Positions 1 through 8,129 of a DNA stretch of 22,761 nt are shown here, in pieces. A model generated the notes under the pieces. The model did not search any database. It saw nothing but the letters and a program-made list of their open reading frames with translations, and had not been told where the DNA came from. Within the stretch, counting starts at the first letter, position 1; every line of letters begins with the position of its first letter. A program made the translations under genes and the position numbers. The stretch is from a virus: IMG/VR virus record IMGVR_UViG_3300045743_000053, positions 1 to 22,761 of that record; one strand, written 5' to 3'.

Positions 1-78
1 GGTGGCCGGCGGCGCAGCGGTTGTCGTTGGCGGTTGCGCCGTGGCCAGAAGGCCGCCGGTCGGGTCAATTGCTGCCAT
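1..78 (-). CDS. 5' end of an unidentified gene, cut by the window edge
   Basis: An ATG at 78-76 opens a reading frame that runs off the left edge with no stop. The 26 visible residues begin MAAIDPTGGLL and continue rich in Ala, Pro and Thr. A GAGG Shine-Dalgarno lies 7 bases upstream of the ATG and overlaps the stop codon of the tail fibre gene, so the gene follows in the same operon with a 9-base gap. The product cannot be identified from so few residues. By position after the tail genes it could be another virion or internal protein, which is inference only. Confidence 0.6.
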   Translation of the reverse strand, partial: MAAIDPTGGLLATAQPPTTTAAPPAT

Positions 79-87
79 GTAGGTGCC

Positions 88-3000
88 TCAGTAGTTGGGC
101 CAGGGGATGACGCGCTCGGATGACAGCAGCGATGCCGGGTTCAGCGACTGGTGTGCACCGTAGCGCGCTGCGCTGTTGACGCGAACCTCGTCAATCGCGC
201 CACTGAACAGGACTTGCGCCGGGTCGCGCTGCTGCAAGACGTACTGCAGGCCACTGAGCGTGCCGCCGAGTTGCAGCCTGGATGTCGAGCTCACCGCGAG
301 CGATGACATGGGAGCGTAAGCCGAGTACAGGTCAGGCACTGCATCGAGCCATGTGGTCTGCCAGAACTGCGTGCCGGAGTAGATGACGCGGCCGGCGGCC
401 AGGTGGACAAAGCGCTCGGGCCTGGACGGCATGACGGGCGCGATGCTGGCCAGCGCTCCAGGCTTGATCGCTGATGTGCTGCCGCTCAGGCTCGTCAGCG
501 ACTGCCAGAACATCGGCACCACGATCCGAACCAGCCGAGTGCCGGCGTAGCTCACGCGCCAGCTTGCGAAGCCCAGCGACCAGATCACCGATCCTGCCGA
601 GTTGATGGCCGACAAGACCGGGCAGAAGCGCTCGGCGTCCGTGCTGTCGTCGGTCAGGGTCGCCCAGGCTGTCGCGTCGATGTTCGCCCAGCAGTCCAGC
701 GCCAGGCTGCCGTCCGATCCGTCAATTCCCGCCACGCTCGATGCCGTGGCGTTGGAGCCGGCGCTGAACGATCCTGCCTCGGCGACCTCGCCAGTCGTTG
801 AGGAAACCGGGGTGCCGCTGCTGTTGACCCAGGTGTTGCCCTTCACGTCCGTCAGCAGGCCGGTCGCACTGTCGAAGTGCAGCAATGCTTTGTTGGTGGA
901 CTGGTAGGAGTCGGGCCCAGCGCCGGGCGCCGGGGCGGGTGATGGCGCGGGCGGCGCCGTGTACGGCGCTGGCGCCGGAGCCGGGGCGGGCGCTGGTGCC
1001 GGTGATGGCGCGGTGTAGGCCGGGACAATGACCACCTGATGGGTTGATGTCCCCAGCACGATAGGCGACGCCTCGACTGTCGTGTACGTCACGGTGAGCG
1101 TCAGGTTGCAGATGGCCCCCACGGTCGGCGTGCCGTACATGCGGAGCTCGCCGGCAGAGCTCGATGTCCCTGGCGTCCAGCTGAACTCCAGCATTTCCGC
1201 CGACAACCCGCCGGAGTAGTACCGCGTGTGCGAGTCCGATGGGAAACTCACACTGGCCGATGCGTTGACCACCACATTGCGCGCAAGCGTCGGGCTGCAC
1301 AGAACCGCATTCAGCGGCACACCGACCCGGCCGCTGACGTTAGCGCAGGAGCCGACCACGATGGCGATGGACGTGTCAACGATGCTGACGCCATGCACCG
1401 TGCTGCCGCGCACCGAATAGCTGCCATCGCTGGCGATGTAGCTCACCACCACCCGGTGCGCCTGGCCGGGCGCTGTGGGCGTGCCGGATACCTTCAGCAC
1501 GTTGGCCGCGTAGCTGAAGGTCAGGCCGGGCACCGTCTCGCTCAGGCTGATCGTCATGGCCGCGTCGGCGCAGGTGATCGTGGCCAGCGTGGTCAAGCCG
1601 ATGGCGACGCCGACTTGTCCGCTCAGGGTTGAAACCGTGACGGCATCGAAGGCGATGGGCTGCGCGATTGGGGGCTGCGGCGCTGGTGCTGGGGCAGGCG
1701 CTGAGATAGGGGCAGACGGGCCGGAGTAGTCGCAGCTGACCATCGTAGGCGGCGTGAAGGCTGCGGCGTAGCGGGCGACGCCCTTGGTGATTCGCATGTC
1801 ATCGACGTAGCCGTCAATGGTTTCTGCGCCGCTGGTCGACCCGCCGATTCGCCAGCCTATCGCTGCGCTGTAGTTTGTGGAATCACTCACCGATCCCGTG
1901 AGTGCCCCGCCCTCGAACAAGCGCAGCACGCCGCCAGTCCGAGTCAGCGCGACATGGACAAAGGCCCCGGCACTGATGACCGACGATGACGTGATCGTCA
2001 CCGTGCCGTCGATCAGGACAACCAGCGGGTGCGGCGCGGTGTTCCTGAATGCCACTTGCACTCGGCCCGCTGTCGCCGTCCCGTTTTCCTGACCGAAGAT
2101 CGTGGCAAAGTTGACGTTGGCCACGCTGTTCATGTAGACCCAGCACTCGGCCGTGAAGTCCGATGTGCCCATCTGCAGATCCATCATGTCTGCGGCTGAC
2201 ACCCACTGGCTGAACGTGCTCGAAAAGAGCATCGACCCGGCGCCAAACTTCTTCTGCACTGCCGATATGGTGGGCACAGTCGCGCCAGCCAGCGTGATGG
2301 TCTTTGGTTGCGACGAGGAATCAACAAAGGCCTCGCCGTGCAGGGAGAGGACAGTGTGAGCCGTGCTTCCTGTTCCTAGTGAATTTGGGAATGCCGCCGT
2401 CGGAACGAAAAAGGTTCCGGTGTAGCGGCACACGCCTTGGGTAAATCGGATGTCGTCAAGTTGCCCGGTGAATGCTGTGAACCCGCCTCCGGCCAAGTTC
2501 AGCACCGTGAGGTCAATGGCGGCCGTAGACGTGGTTGCGTCTGTAGCAGAGGATGTCAGTACGCCATTTTTGAAAGTACGGCATACATTGCTGCTATCGC
2601 GCGTGTAGGCAAAGTGAAACCAGACCCCATAAGTCAGGCCAGTTATTCCTGGGCTTCCTGGCCAGCCTGCTGAAAAGATAGACGTTGCACCATCGCTGGT
2701 GAAATAACTTGTGCCACCGCCTTTAGAAAACAGGTAACCGCCAGCGCCTGCTGAGAGCTTTACCCAAAACTCAAGCGTAAAGACTTGTTGAAGCGCCCAT
2801 GCGGTGCTTGATGCGTAACCCAGGACCGACGCAGAGTTTGACGAAATGGCAGCAGATCCGAACTTCGGTCCGCTGGTATCGGTGGTGACGCTGCTCGCCG
2901 CCAATGGAGTGCGTGCAAAACTACTGCTGTCCGTGAACGTCGTTCCGCCATTCGCGCCGTCCCCATGCAGAAGCAACACCACACTGTTGAAGTACGGATC

Positions 3001-3093
3001 GTTGTTCGGCGCGTCGTAGTACGGGTCGAGCACGCAAGTCGTGCCGACCGCTGGGGTCGGGATAACCTGCAGCCCGACATAGGCAGGCAGCAT
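88..3093 (-). CDS. LamG-domain tail fibre / adhesin (1001 aa)
   Basis: Probable receptor-binding or surface-binding virion protein. Three concanavalin A-like (LamG/jellyroll) domains are recognisable from their pattern of an opening hLLxHxD/E stretch, a central FTxExWV-type strand and a closing hDDhRhTxGVxRY motif. They lie at about residues 33-235, 247-452 and 735-985; the third is more diverged. Two Ala-Pro linkers (about 460-480 and 695-725) flank two Ig-like He_PIG-type repeats (480-690), each with an LxxxGTPT signature. An upstream ATG at 3123 would add ten residues, but ATG 3093 overlaps the stop of the preceding gene as TGATG with a GGGGA further upstream, so I prefer it. The DNA of the first LamG domain is clearly less GC-rich than its surroundings, as expected for an exchanged host-range module. 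The gene stands last in the tail block. Binding of glycans is inferred from the fold. Confidence 0.75.
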   Translation of the reverse strand: MLPAYVGLQVIPTPAVGTTCVLDPYYDAPNNDPYFNSVVLLLHGDGANGGTTFTDSSSFARTPLAASSVTTDTSGPKFGSAAISSNSASVLGYASSTAWALQQVFTLEFWVKLSAGAGGYLFSKGGGTSYFTSDGATSIFSAGWPGSPGITGLTYGVWFHFAYTRDSSNVCRTFKNGVLTSSATDATTSTAAIDLTVLNLAGGGFTAFTGQLDDIRFTQGVCRYTGTFFVPTAAFPNSLGTGSTAHTVLSLHGEAFVDSSSQPKTITLAGATVPTISAVQKKFGAGSMLFSSTFSQWVSAADMMDLQMGTSDFTAECWVYMNSVANVNFATIFGQENGTATAGRVQVAFRNTAPHPLVVLIDGTVTITSSSVISAGAFVHVALTRTGGVLRLFEGGALTGSVSDSTNYSAAIGWRIGGSTSGAETIDGYVDDMRITKGVARYAAAFTPPTMVSCDYSGPSAPISAPAPAPAPQPPIAQPIAFDAVTVSTLSGQVGVAIGLTTLATITCADAAMTISLSETVPGLTFSYAANVLKVSGTPTAPGQAHRVVVSYIASDGSYSVRGSTVHGVSIVDTSIAIVVGSCANVSGRVGVPLNAVLCSPTLARNVVVNASASVSFPSDSHTRYYSGGLSAEMLEFSWTPGTSSSAGELRMYGTPTVGAICNLTLTVTYTTVEASPIVLGTSTHQVVIVPAYTAPSPAPAPAPAPAPAPYTAPPAPSPAPAPGAGPDSYQSTNKALLHFDSATGLLTDVKGNTWVNSSGTPVSSTTGEVAEAGSFSAGSNATASSVAGIDGSDGSLALDCWANIDATAWATLTDDSTDAERFCPVLSAINSAGSVIWSLGFASWRVSYAGTRLVRIVVPMFWQSLTSLSGSTSAIKPGALASIAPVMPSRPERFVHLAAGRVIYSGTQFWQTTWLDAVPDLYSAYAPMSSLAVSSTSRLQLGGTLSGLQYVLQQRDPAQVLFSGAIDEVRVNSAARYGAHQSLNPASLLSSERVIPWPNY
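925..1017 (-). repeat. Ala-Pro repeat linker in the tail fibre
   Basis: This GC-rich degenerate repeat encodes an (AP)n-type run of about 30 residues, with a few Ser, Tyr and Thr, between the second Ig-like domain and the third LamG domain. A shorter run of the same kind lies at about 1657-1719, between LamG 2 and the Ig-like domains. Such runs form stiff extended spacers. The repeated codons also make the site prone to slippage or recombination that would change domain spacing. Confidence 0.6.
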
Positions 3094-3653
3094 CAGGCTG
3101 CCCGGTCCCCGCCGATGACCCACTCATCGGTGCCGACCTTGATGGCCGTGACCTGAGAGAACTGCACCCGGGTGGACAGGAGTCCATCGGCCGCGCGCAG
3201 CGTGACGCCGGAGCCTGGCGCCAGCGTGACCTTGCCGGCGCCGTACTGCGCGACGATCAGGGCTGTGCCGATGTCAAAGGCGACTGAGGAATTCGGCGGG
3301 ATGGTAGCCGTGACCGCGGTCGCTGCGCTGAACGAAATGAAGGAGCCCGAGTCGGCCAGCACCAGCGTGTAGGCCGTCGCCGCGCTGGTCTTGTAGTTCA
3401 GCGTGCCACGCGCCGCGAAGACGACAGCCGTCTCGGCGGTGTTCACCAGCAGCTGCTTGCCGGCCTGACCGGAGAACGAGGCCGGGAAGCCTTGCAGTGT
3501 GGTGATGCCCGTCAGTCGGGTCAGCGCGTCGAGCTCCGTGGCCACCGCGTCGAATCCGGCCTGGATCAGCTGGAACTGCGCATCGAGCGGCGCCGACTTG
3601 GCCAGCGAGCCGAACGGCGCGTTGAAGCTGTCGTTGAAGAACCGATTGCTCAT
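3093..3653 (-). CDS. Short tail protein, fibre-associated (186 aa)
   Basis: The N-terminal half (about 1-60) is predicted helical and includes FDAVATELDALTRLTG. The C-terminal half is a beta-rich segment of a kind seen in many phage tail fibres, with YTLVLADSGSFISF, then IPPNSSVAFDIGT, GAGKVTLAPGSGV and a final IKVGTDEWVIGGD. It begins at an ATGA overlap with the nozzle-like gene and ends at a TGATG overlap with the LamG fibre gene, so the three are probably translated together. A role as connector or base of the fibre is inferred from position and the shared beta motif. I do not recognise a named family with certainty. Confidence 0.7.
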   Translation of the reverse strand: MSNRFFNDSFNAPFGSLAKSAPLDAQFQLIQAGFDAVATELDALTRLTGITTLQGFPASFSGQAGKQLLVNTAETAVVFAARGTLNYKTSAATAYTLVLADSGSFISFSAATAVTATIPPNSSVAFDIGTALIVAQYGAGKVTLAPGSGVTLRAADGLLSTRVQFSQVTAIKVGTDEWVIGGDRAA

Positions 3654-5671
3654 CGCTTGATCTTCCGTGGGGTGTGCAGCACCGTGATTGAGTACAGGGT
3701 GTGCGAAAGCTCGCTGGCCGATGACCCGCCGACCAGCAGAGCCACGGCCGTGCCAACACCGTCAATCGGGATGGTCTTGCTGGACGTTCCGGCCGTGTCC
3801 CAGTAGGTCTGGTCGAAGTTGTTGAGGTTGTAGAGAAGGCCCGTGCCGTACTGCGTCAGGCTGTTGGTCGAGGTTGCCGAAGGCCCATCCTCGGCGTTGA
3901 ACTCGAAGGCCGTGCTGATGTTGCAGGCGCTGGTGGCGTTGACCTCGAGCGAGCCGAAGCGGTAGGCCTTCTCGACCTGCGGGCTGCGCTGGTTCAGCGG
4001 GTGCAGCTTCAGGGCGTACTGGATCGTTCCGCCAGCGAAGGACCGGCCCTTGTCGGCCTCGTAGACCCAGCCGGTGCTGTCGCCGTAGAAGGTGCGCGCC
4101 TGGCTGGCGATTTCCGCATGCTCGGCAGCCACCACGATGACGCCGTAGTTGAGCGCCGACCACGCGAACTGGTTGTTGTCGGTCGGCAGACCCGACAACA
4201 CCGTGCCGTCGCTCAGGAAGATCCGGTACTTGTACAGGCCGGTGATGAACGCGCTGCAGTTGGCGATCTGGTCGCGCGCCAGCGGCTGGATCGACATGCT
4301 CACCGTGTCGGTGGCGTAGTTGCCAAAGCTCTTGGTTGCCGGGTAGCGGACAACCCCGGGCGTGTCGAGCGCCACCGCGCCACCGATGTCCTGCGCGGTG
4401 AAGGCCTGGGCGCCCTGGATGTGGCTCAGTGGAACCATGTTCCAGTTGAGCGTGCTGTCGCCGTACAGGACGTGCAGCGAGTCTTTGCCCATGACCATCA
4501 GGGCGGATGCGTCCGTCGCGCCGCCGAGTGACAGCAGGTTGGTGATCGTGTCGCCAGTCCCAAGCTCACCCGCACCGAACACGGCCGACCAGACGTAGGG
4601 CGTGCCGATGCCGCAATGCTGCAGGCTGCCGCGGTAGGCCAGGAACAGGTAGTTCTTGTGGCACTTGGCCACGCTGGCGCGGATCGAGCCCATGCCGGTG
4701 GTCAGTTGCACCAGCACCGTACCGTCGAACTCGAATTCAGGGTTCAGCGCGTCGCAGCCGTACAGGCGCTTGGTCGACAGCGCGGCGGTGAAGTTGTACA
4801 CGTCGTGCGACACCATATGGTCGTTCGTCGTGCCGGGCGCCAGCGTGATCGCAGTCTGGATGCCCGACAGCGTGCAGGCCCCGCCGCCCACCGCGGCGCC
4901 GGCCGCGAAGTTGCCGCCCGTTGGTGCGCCGATGACCAGCCTCCCGGCCGCCGTCGTGCCCCACGATCCCGACTCGAGCACCACGCGCAGCACGGTCGCA
5001 TTCACAGCGCCCTGCGTCAGTGTGGAGCCCTCGGCATAGACCGCGGTGCCGGCGGTGAAGCTGACTTGGTAGTTCAGTGCCACCAGCGTCCAGCCTGACG
5101 CGCTGGACTTGTAGATGGCCATTGCCGTGTTGCCGGCGTTGTTGCGCCAGGCGTAGACCACATCGTTCAGCGCAGCGATGCCGCGAATCCGGCCGGCGCC
5201 TGGCACTTGCCCGATGCTGGTCTGGTACTCGTCGGCTGCCGCCTTGTTCAGCGTGTTGTCGAGGAAGCCGTCCACCGCGGCAGTCAGGCTCAGGACGGTC
5301 GCCCGGGTGATGCCGCCAACTTGCAGGCCCTCGACCACAAAGGTGCCGGTGATGCGCGTGATGGCGATGTACGCGCCGCTGATGTAGATGACCTTGCCGG
5401 CCGCGCCCGATGTGGCCCCGGTGACGGTATCGCCCACCACGATGACGGCGATCGTCGCCGTGCACTGGTAGTAGGAATAGACGGCAGAGCTCGGCGCCGT
5501 GTGGCCGTCGAACGGCTCGATGCCACGCACCCGGTCCAGGCCGCCATTGACGCTGTACTCGTAGTTGTAGGCCAGCAGCGCGGACCCAGGCTTGGCAAAC
5601 AGAGGGCTGACCACCACGTCCATGCCGCCGCCGATCAGGGCAGCAGCGGGCACCAGCTTGACGCTGGGCAT
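3650..5671 (-). CDS. Putative tail nozzle / tube protein (673 aa)
   Basis: A large beta-rich protein with no obvious signal peptide or membrane segment. The start includes FAKPGSALLAYNYEYSVNGG, resembling the opening of P22 gp10 / T7 gp12-class tail proteins, in which sites on the DNA-exit tube are built from propeller-like repeats. The centre has several short repeats around YGCDALNPEFEFDG and YLFLAYRGSL, and the end has VEKAYRFGSLEVNA followed by a YWDT motif. It directly follows the adaptor gene, exactly where P22- and SU10-type phages place the nozzle. An SD-like GAG lies seven bases before the ATG. The nozzle role is inferred from position, size and fold class; a structure-based search would be needed to confirm it. 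Confidence 0.65.
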   Translation of the reverse strand: MPSVKLVPAAALIGGGMDVVVSPLFAKPGSALLAYNYEYSVNGGLDRVRGIEPFDGHTAPSSAVYSYYQCTATIAVIVVGDTVTGATSGAAGKVIYISGAYIAITRITGTFVVEGLQVGGITRATVLSLTAAVDGFLDNTLNKAAADEYQTSIGQVPGAGRIRGIAALNDVVYAWRNNAGNTAMAIYKSSASGWTLVALNYQVSFTAGTAVYAEGSTLTQGAVNATVLRVVLESGSWGTTAAGRLVIGAPTGGNFAAGAAVGGGACTLSGIQTAITLAPGTTNDHMVSHDVYNFTAALSTKRLYGCDALNPEFEFDGTVLVQLTTGMGSIRASVAKCHKNYLFLAYRGSLQHCGIGTPYVWSAVFGAGELGTGDTITNLLSLGGATDASALMVMGKDSLHVLYGDSTLNWNMVPLSHIQGAQAFTAQDIGGAVALDTPGVVRYPATKSFGNYATDTVSMSIQPLARDQIANCSAFITGLYKYRIFLSDGTVLSGLPTDNNQFAWSALNYGVIVVAAEHAEIASQARTFYGDSTGWVYEADKGRSFAGGTIQYALKLHPLNQRSPQVEKAYRFGSLEVNATSACNISTAFEFNAEDGPSATSTNSLTQYGTGLLYNLNNFDQTYWDTAGTSSKTIPIDGVGTAVALLVGGSSASELSHTLYSITVLHTPRKIKR

Positions 5672-5679
5672 GCCTTTTC

Positions 5680-6345
5680 TCAGAGCGATGGCAGCCTCGC
5701 TTGGTCGAACATCAGCTTGTCGTACAGGTCGCCGTAGTTCTTTTCGGCCTTGGCCAGCAGTTCCGGTGCCGCGTCGGCCTTGGCGGCGTCTTGCAGCGCA
5801 CGCCAGACCAGCAGCATGTGGAAGCGGTCGGGCATGTCGGGCGTGTCAGCGTCCACGGCCAGTGTCGACGGCTCTTTCCAATACTCGGCGCGCAGCATGT
5901 AGGCCAGCGCCGGCTGCGGGCCGATCAAGAACTGGTTGCTCTCATCGAACGTCCAGGCAATGGGCGTCGTGGACGCCACCAGGCGGTAGATGAACAACTT
6001 GCGGAAGTTGTCCAGATCCCAGTAGGCCATTTCCCACAGGGTATTGAGGCTGCCGGCGAGGTAGAGGATCGGCGCGTAGTTGCTGTCGTCGTGGCGCCAC
6101 CGGCCGAAGCGCGTGGCAATGCCCAGCTGCGCCGCGGTGTAGGTCTGCTGGCCAATCGTCAGCGGCGTGTCGGTGGTCGCGCGCATCCAGCGCCAGTCGC
6201 GCTCGGCCTGGAGCTCGGCCCACGCATCTGCCACTGCGTCGATGATGCGCTGGTTGCGGTCTGAAGCACCGACCACGGTGGTCGGCGCAGCAGTCGAGCG
6301 CAGCGTCTCGCGGTGCACGCGCTGAACGATGGCCAGGAAGTTCAT
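5680..6345 (-). CDS. Head-tail adaptor protein, SU10/P22 gp4-like (221 aa)
   Basis: This protein forms the ring below the portal that joins the head to the short tail. The N-terminus shows the family pattern FLAIVQRVHRET, then a TVVG turn, IIDAVADAWAELQAERDWRWMR and a YTAAQLG segment. The middle has paired aromatic strands (LYLAGSLNTLWEMAYWDLDNFRK), and the C-terminus a helix rich in Ala, Lys and Asp (DMPDRFHMLLVWRALQDAAKAD). Length (about 220 aa) fits phage adaptors of this type. It starts one base after the stop of the upstream gene and is followed eight bases later by the nozzle-like gene, matching the assembly order. Confidence in the family is good; the ring function comes from knowledge of the family. 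Confidence 0.8.
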   Translation of the reverse strand: MNFLAIVQRVHRETLRSTAAPTTVVGASDRNQRIIDAVADAWAELQAERDWRWMRATTDTPLTIGQQTYTAAQLGIATRFGRWRHDDSNYAPILYLAGSLNTLWEMAYWDLDNFRKLFIYRLVASTTPIAWTFDESNQFLIGPQPALAYMLRAEYWKEPSTLAVDADTPDMPDRFHMLLVWRALQDAAKADAAPELLAKAEKNYGDLYDKLMFDQARLPSL

Positions 6346-6346
6346 G

Positions 6347-6904
6347 TCAGGACTCGCGCATGACCTTCATCAACCAGGCCGAACCGCGCGGGTTCTTGTC
6401 CTCGACCACAGTGAACGGGTAGGCGGCCGACTGGTGGCGGTGCGTGAAGTTTTCGCACACGGCTTGCTCGCCCTTGTCCTCGTTCTTGTTGTAGTTGGTC
6501 GTCACGTCGTAGGGCTGCGCCCGGGCGATGACCTCGAGGAACTTGCGCTGGATGCGCGTGGGCGTGTCGCACCAGATGCGAACGCCTTTGCCGTTGACGT
6601 GGAAGTCGTAGACGTTGGGGGCGAACTTCTCGCGCTTCTTGTAGAGCACGATGGTGACCATTTCTTCCATGAAGGCCAGTTCCTGGGCGTATCCGCCGTG
6701 GAGCACCGCGTCGGTGGCCACGATGACATCGGCCTCGCGGTCGTCGGGCATCAGGTTGGCGGCCAACTCCGGCGGCTGCGTGATGGGCAGGTCGTCGCTG
6801 TGCAGTTCGCGGGCAGAGCGGCTGATGACGGGCGCAACACGGGCGGCGACTTGCGCGGCCTGCGCGATGGGGTCGGTGTTGGACGGCGCGGCTTGACGGG
6901 ACAT
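6347..6904 (-). CDS. Conserved phage protein of unknown function (185 aa)
   Basis: I do not recognise a functional family. The N-terminal 60 residues are Ala/Pro-rich and probably flexible. Residues about 60-185 look folded, with mixed alpha/beta character and motifs such as ADVIVATDAVL, FMEEMVTIVLYKKREKF and VRIWCDTPTRIQRKFLEVIARA. A TTG at 6916 is in frame, but the ATG at 6904 has a GGAG six bases upstream and is the better start. The gene sits between the capsid-associated proteins and the adaptor, directly after an intrinsic terminator whose U-run touches its SD. A structural or assembly role is inferred from position only. Confidence 0.75.
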   Translation of the reverse strand: MSRQAAPSNTDPIAQAAQVAARVAPVISRSARELHSDDLPITQPPELAANLMPDDREADVIVATDAVLHGGYAQELAFMEEMVTIVLYKKREKFAPNVYDFHVNGKGVRIWCDTPTRIQRKFLEVIARAQPYDVTTNYNKNEDKGEQAVCENFTHRHQSAAYPFTVVEDKNPRGSAWLMKVMRES

Positions 6905-6912
6905 TGGACTCT

Positions 6913-6942
6913 CCAAAAGAAAAGGGCCCCCGAAGGGGCCCT
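6913..6942 (-). terminator. Intrinsic terminator with UUCG loop, abutting the next RBS
   Basis: On the minus strand a perfect 8-bp stem (AGGGCCCC / GGGGCCCT) closes a TTCG tetraloop and is followed at once by TTTTCTTTT. The GGAG of the 6904 gene starts right after the U-run. It should end or reduce transcription coming from the capsid genes before the adaptor and tail genes. Confidence 0.85.
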
Positions 6943-6982
6943 GTTGTGATGCCCCTGGTGGGGCTCGGCTTCTCGCCGTCGA

Positions 6983-7534
6983 TCAGCTGACCTGCGGGCG
7001 ATCCGGCAGGTAGCCGATGGTGTCCACGAAGGTGTGAACCACGCCGGTCGGCGGGCCAGCCAGGTTGCTGGCGCCGAACGTCCAGGCAGTCGCCGTGCTG
7101 TCCGTGCGGGTGATGATGTAGCCCACCGGGTAGAAGTCATCGGGCAGCGTCGGGAACTTGGGCACCGACTGGGTTTTGAACTTGCTGGAGGCGACGGCCA
7201 GCGAGTCGGTCTGCTCGATGCTGCCCTGCGCCACCTTCAACGTGCCGGCGGCGTTGAAGCCCACCACGAAGACACAGCCGTAGCCGTAGCCATCGACGTA
7301 GCCGCCGAAGCCGTTGGCGGCAGCGGCCACGCCGACCGGAACCGGCAGGAAAGTCACACCCGTCACCGCGTCGGTGGTGGGCGTGGCCTGGTTGGAGGCA
7401 GCGGCCTTGGTGTAGGCCTTGCCCTTGATGCCGCCGATGACGGCATTGGCCCAGGTCAGGGTGGTGGTGGTGCCGGCAGCGATGCCGGCTTTGGTCGTGT
7501 TCCCCGTGAAGGGGGTTTGCTGAAGTGCGTCCAT
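6983..7534 (-). CDS. Small structural protein, paralogue of the next gene upstream (183 aa)
   Basis: A Gly-, Ala- and Thr-rich, beta-type protein lacking charge clusters, a signal peptide or membrane helices, as is common in virion decoration proteins. Its second half (VFVVGFNAAGTLKVAQG, then KFPTLPDDFYPVGYIIT) matches the same region of the 7568-8083 product in order and spacing, so the two are probably diverged tandem duplicates. It ends with GYLPDRPQVS. AAGGAG stands eight bases before the ATG. It lies just downstream of the major capsid gene in transcription order and is followed by a terminator, which suggests a capsid decoration or head-fibre protein made in large amounts. That role is inferred. 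Confidence 0.75.
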   Translation of the reverse strand: MDALQQTPFTGNTTKAGIAAGTTTTLTWANAVIGGIKGKAYTKAAASNQATPTTDAVTGVTFLPVPVGVAAAANGFGGYVDGYGYGCVFVVGFNAAGTLKVAQGSIEQTDSLAVASSKFKTQSVPKFPTLPDDFYPVGYIITRTDSTATAWTFGASNLAGPPTGVVHTFVDTIGYLPDRPQVS

Positions 7535-7567
7535 GTCTGGAACTCCTTGAAAGGTTGTTGCCCGGGA

Positions 7568-8083
7568 TCAGGCGTAGAGAAGGGTCGGGTCCACAGCGCC
7601 CACAGGGCTCATGTAGACAGCGTTCGGCACAACGGTGACATCGCCCAGCGCAGTGGTGCCGCCGACGAAGTTGCCGGTGCCAGTCGGGTTGATGAGCACC
7701 CAGCCGATGGGCGCTTTGTTGATCGGGAAGTCGGGCCACTTCAGGGCGCCAAGCGTCGCGCCTTCCGTCCCCATCGCCACGCTGGTGGTGCCAGCAGAAT
7801 CGACAAAGAAACAGAACACGTTGAACTTGGCATTGGTCACGGTGCCGACCAAGACCGGCATGTCAGTGCCGGCCGTGATCTTCACCAACACGCCCTTGAC
7901 GCTGGCGTAGTAGTCCGCAGCGCCGGTCTTCACCTTGGTGGTCGTGGCGCTGATGACGAGGCCCGCCGTGGTCAGCGACACGGAAGAGAACTGATCGGCC
8001 ACGAATGCGAGGATGTTTCCAAGGGCTTCCTTGGTCATCGCATTTGTGACGTTCATCAGGTATTGGATGACTCGGTTTTGCAT
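7568..8083 (-). CDS. Small structural protein, paralogue of the following gene (171 aa)
   Basis: Residues about 1-30 look helical (VIQYLMNVTNAMTKEALGNILAFVADQF); the rest is beta-rich. The segment VFCFFVDSAGTTSVAMGTEG followed by KWPDFPINKAPIGWVLI corresponds to the matching part of the 6983-7534 product. The start is supported by a strong AGGAG seven bases upstream. The gene immediately follows the major capsid gene, separated by 46 bases that contain a UUCG hairpin. A capsid-decoration or head-fibre function is inferred from position, composition and duplication; I cannot name the family with certainty. Confidence 0.75.
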   Translation of the reverse strand: MQNRVIQYLMNVTNAMTKEALGNILAFVADQFSSVSLTTAGLVISATTTKVKTGAADYYASVKGVLVKITAGTDMPVLVGTVTNAKFNVFCFFVDSAGTTSVAMGTEGATLGALKWPDFPINKAPIGWVLINPTGTGNFVGGTTALGDVTVVPNAVYMSPVGAVDPTLLYA

Positions 8084-8107
8084 AGTGGTGCTCCTGTTGG
8101 GTTGAAG

Positions 8108-8127
8108 TCAGGGGCCGAAGCCCCCGG
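8108..8127 (-). other. UUCG hairpin after the capsid gene, no U-run
   Basis: On the minus strand GGGGC-TTCG-GCCCC forms a stable hairpin (core 8111-8124) that can be lengthened by a G-T and a C-G pair. It lies just past the capsid stop codon. It has no T-run behind it, so it is more likely a 3'-end protecting or processing hairpin than a terminator. Confidence 0.5.
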
Positions 8128-8129
8128 CT

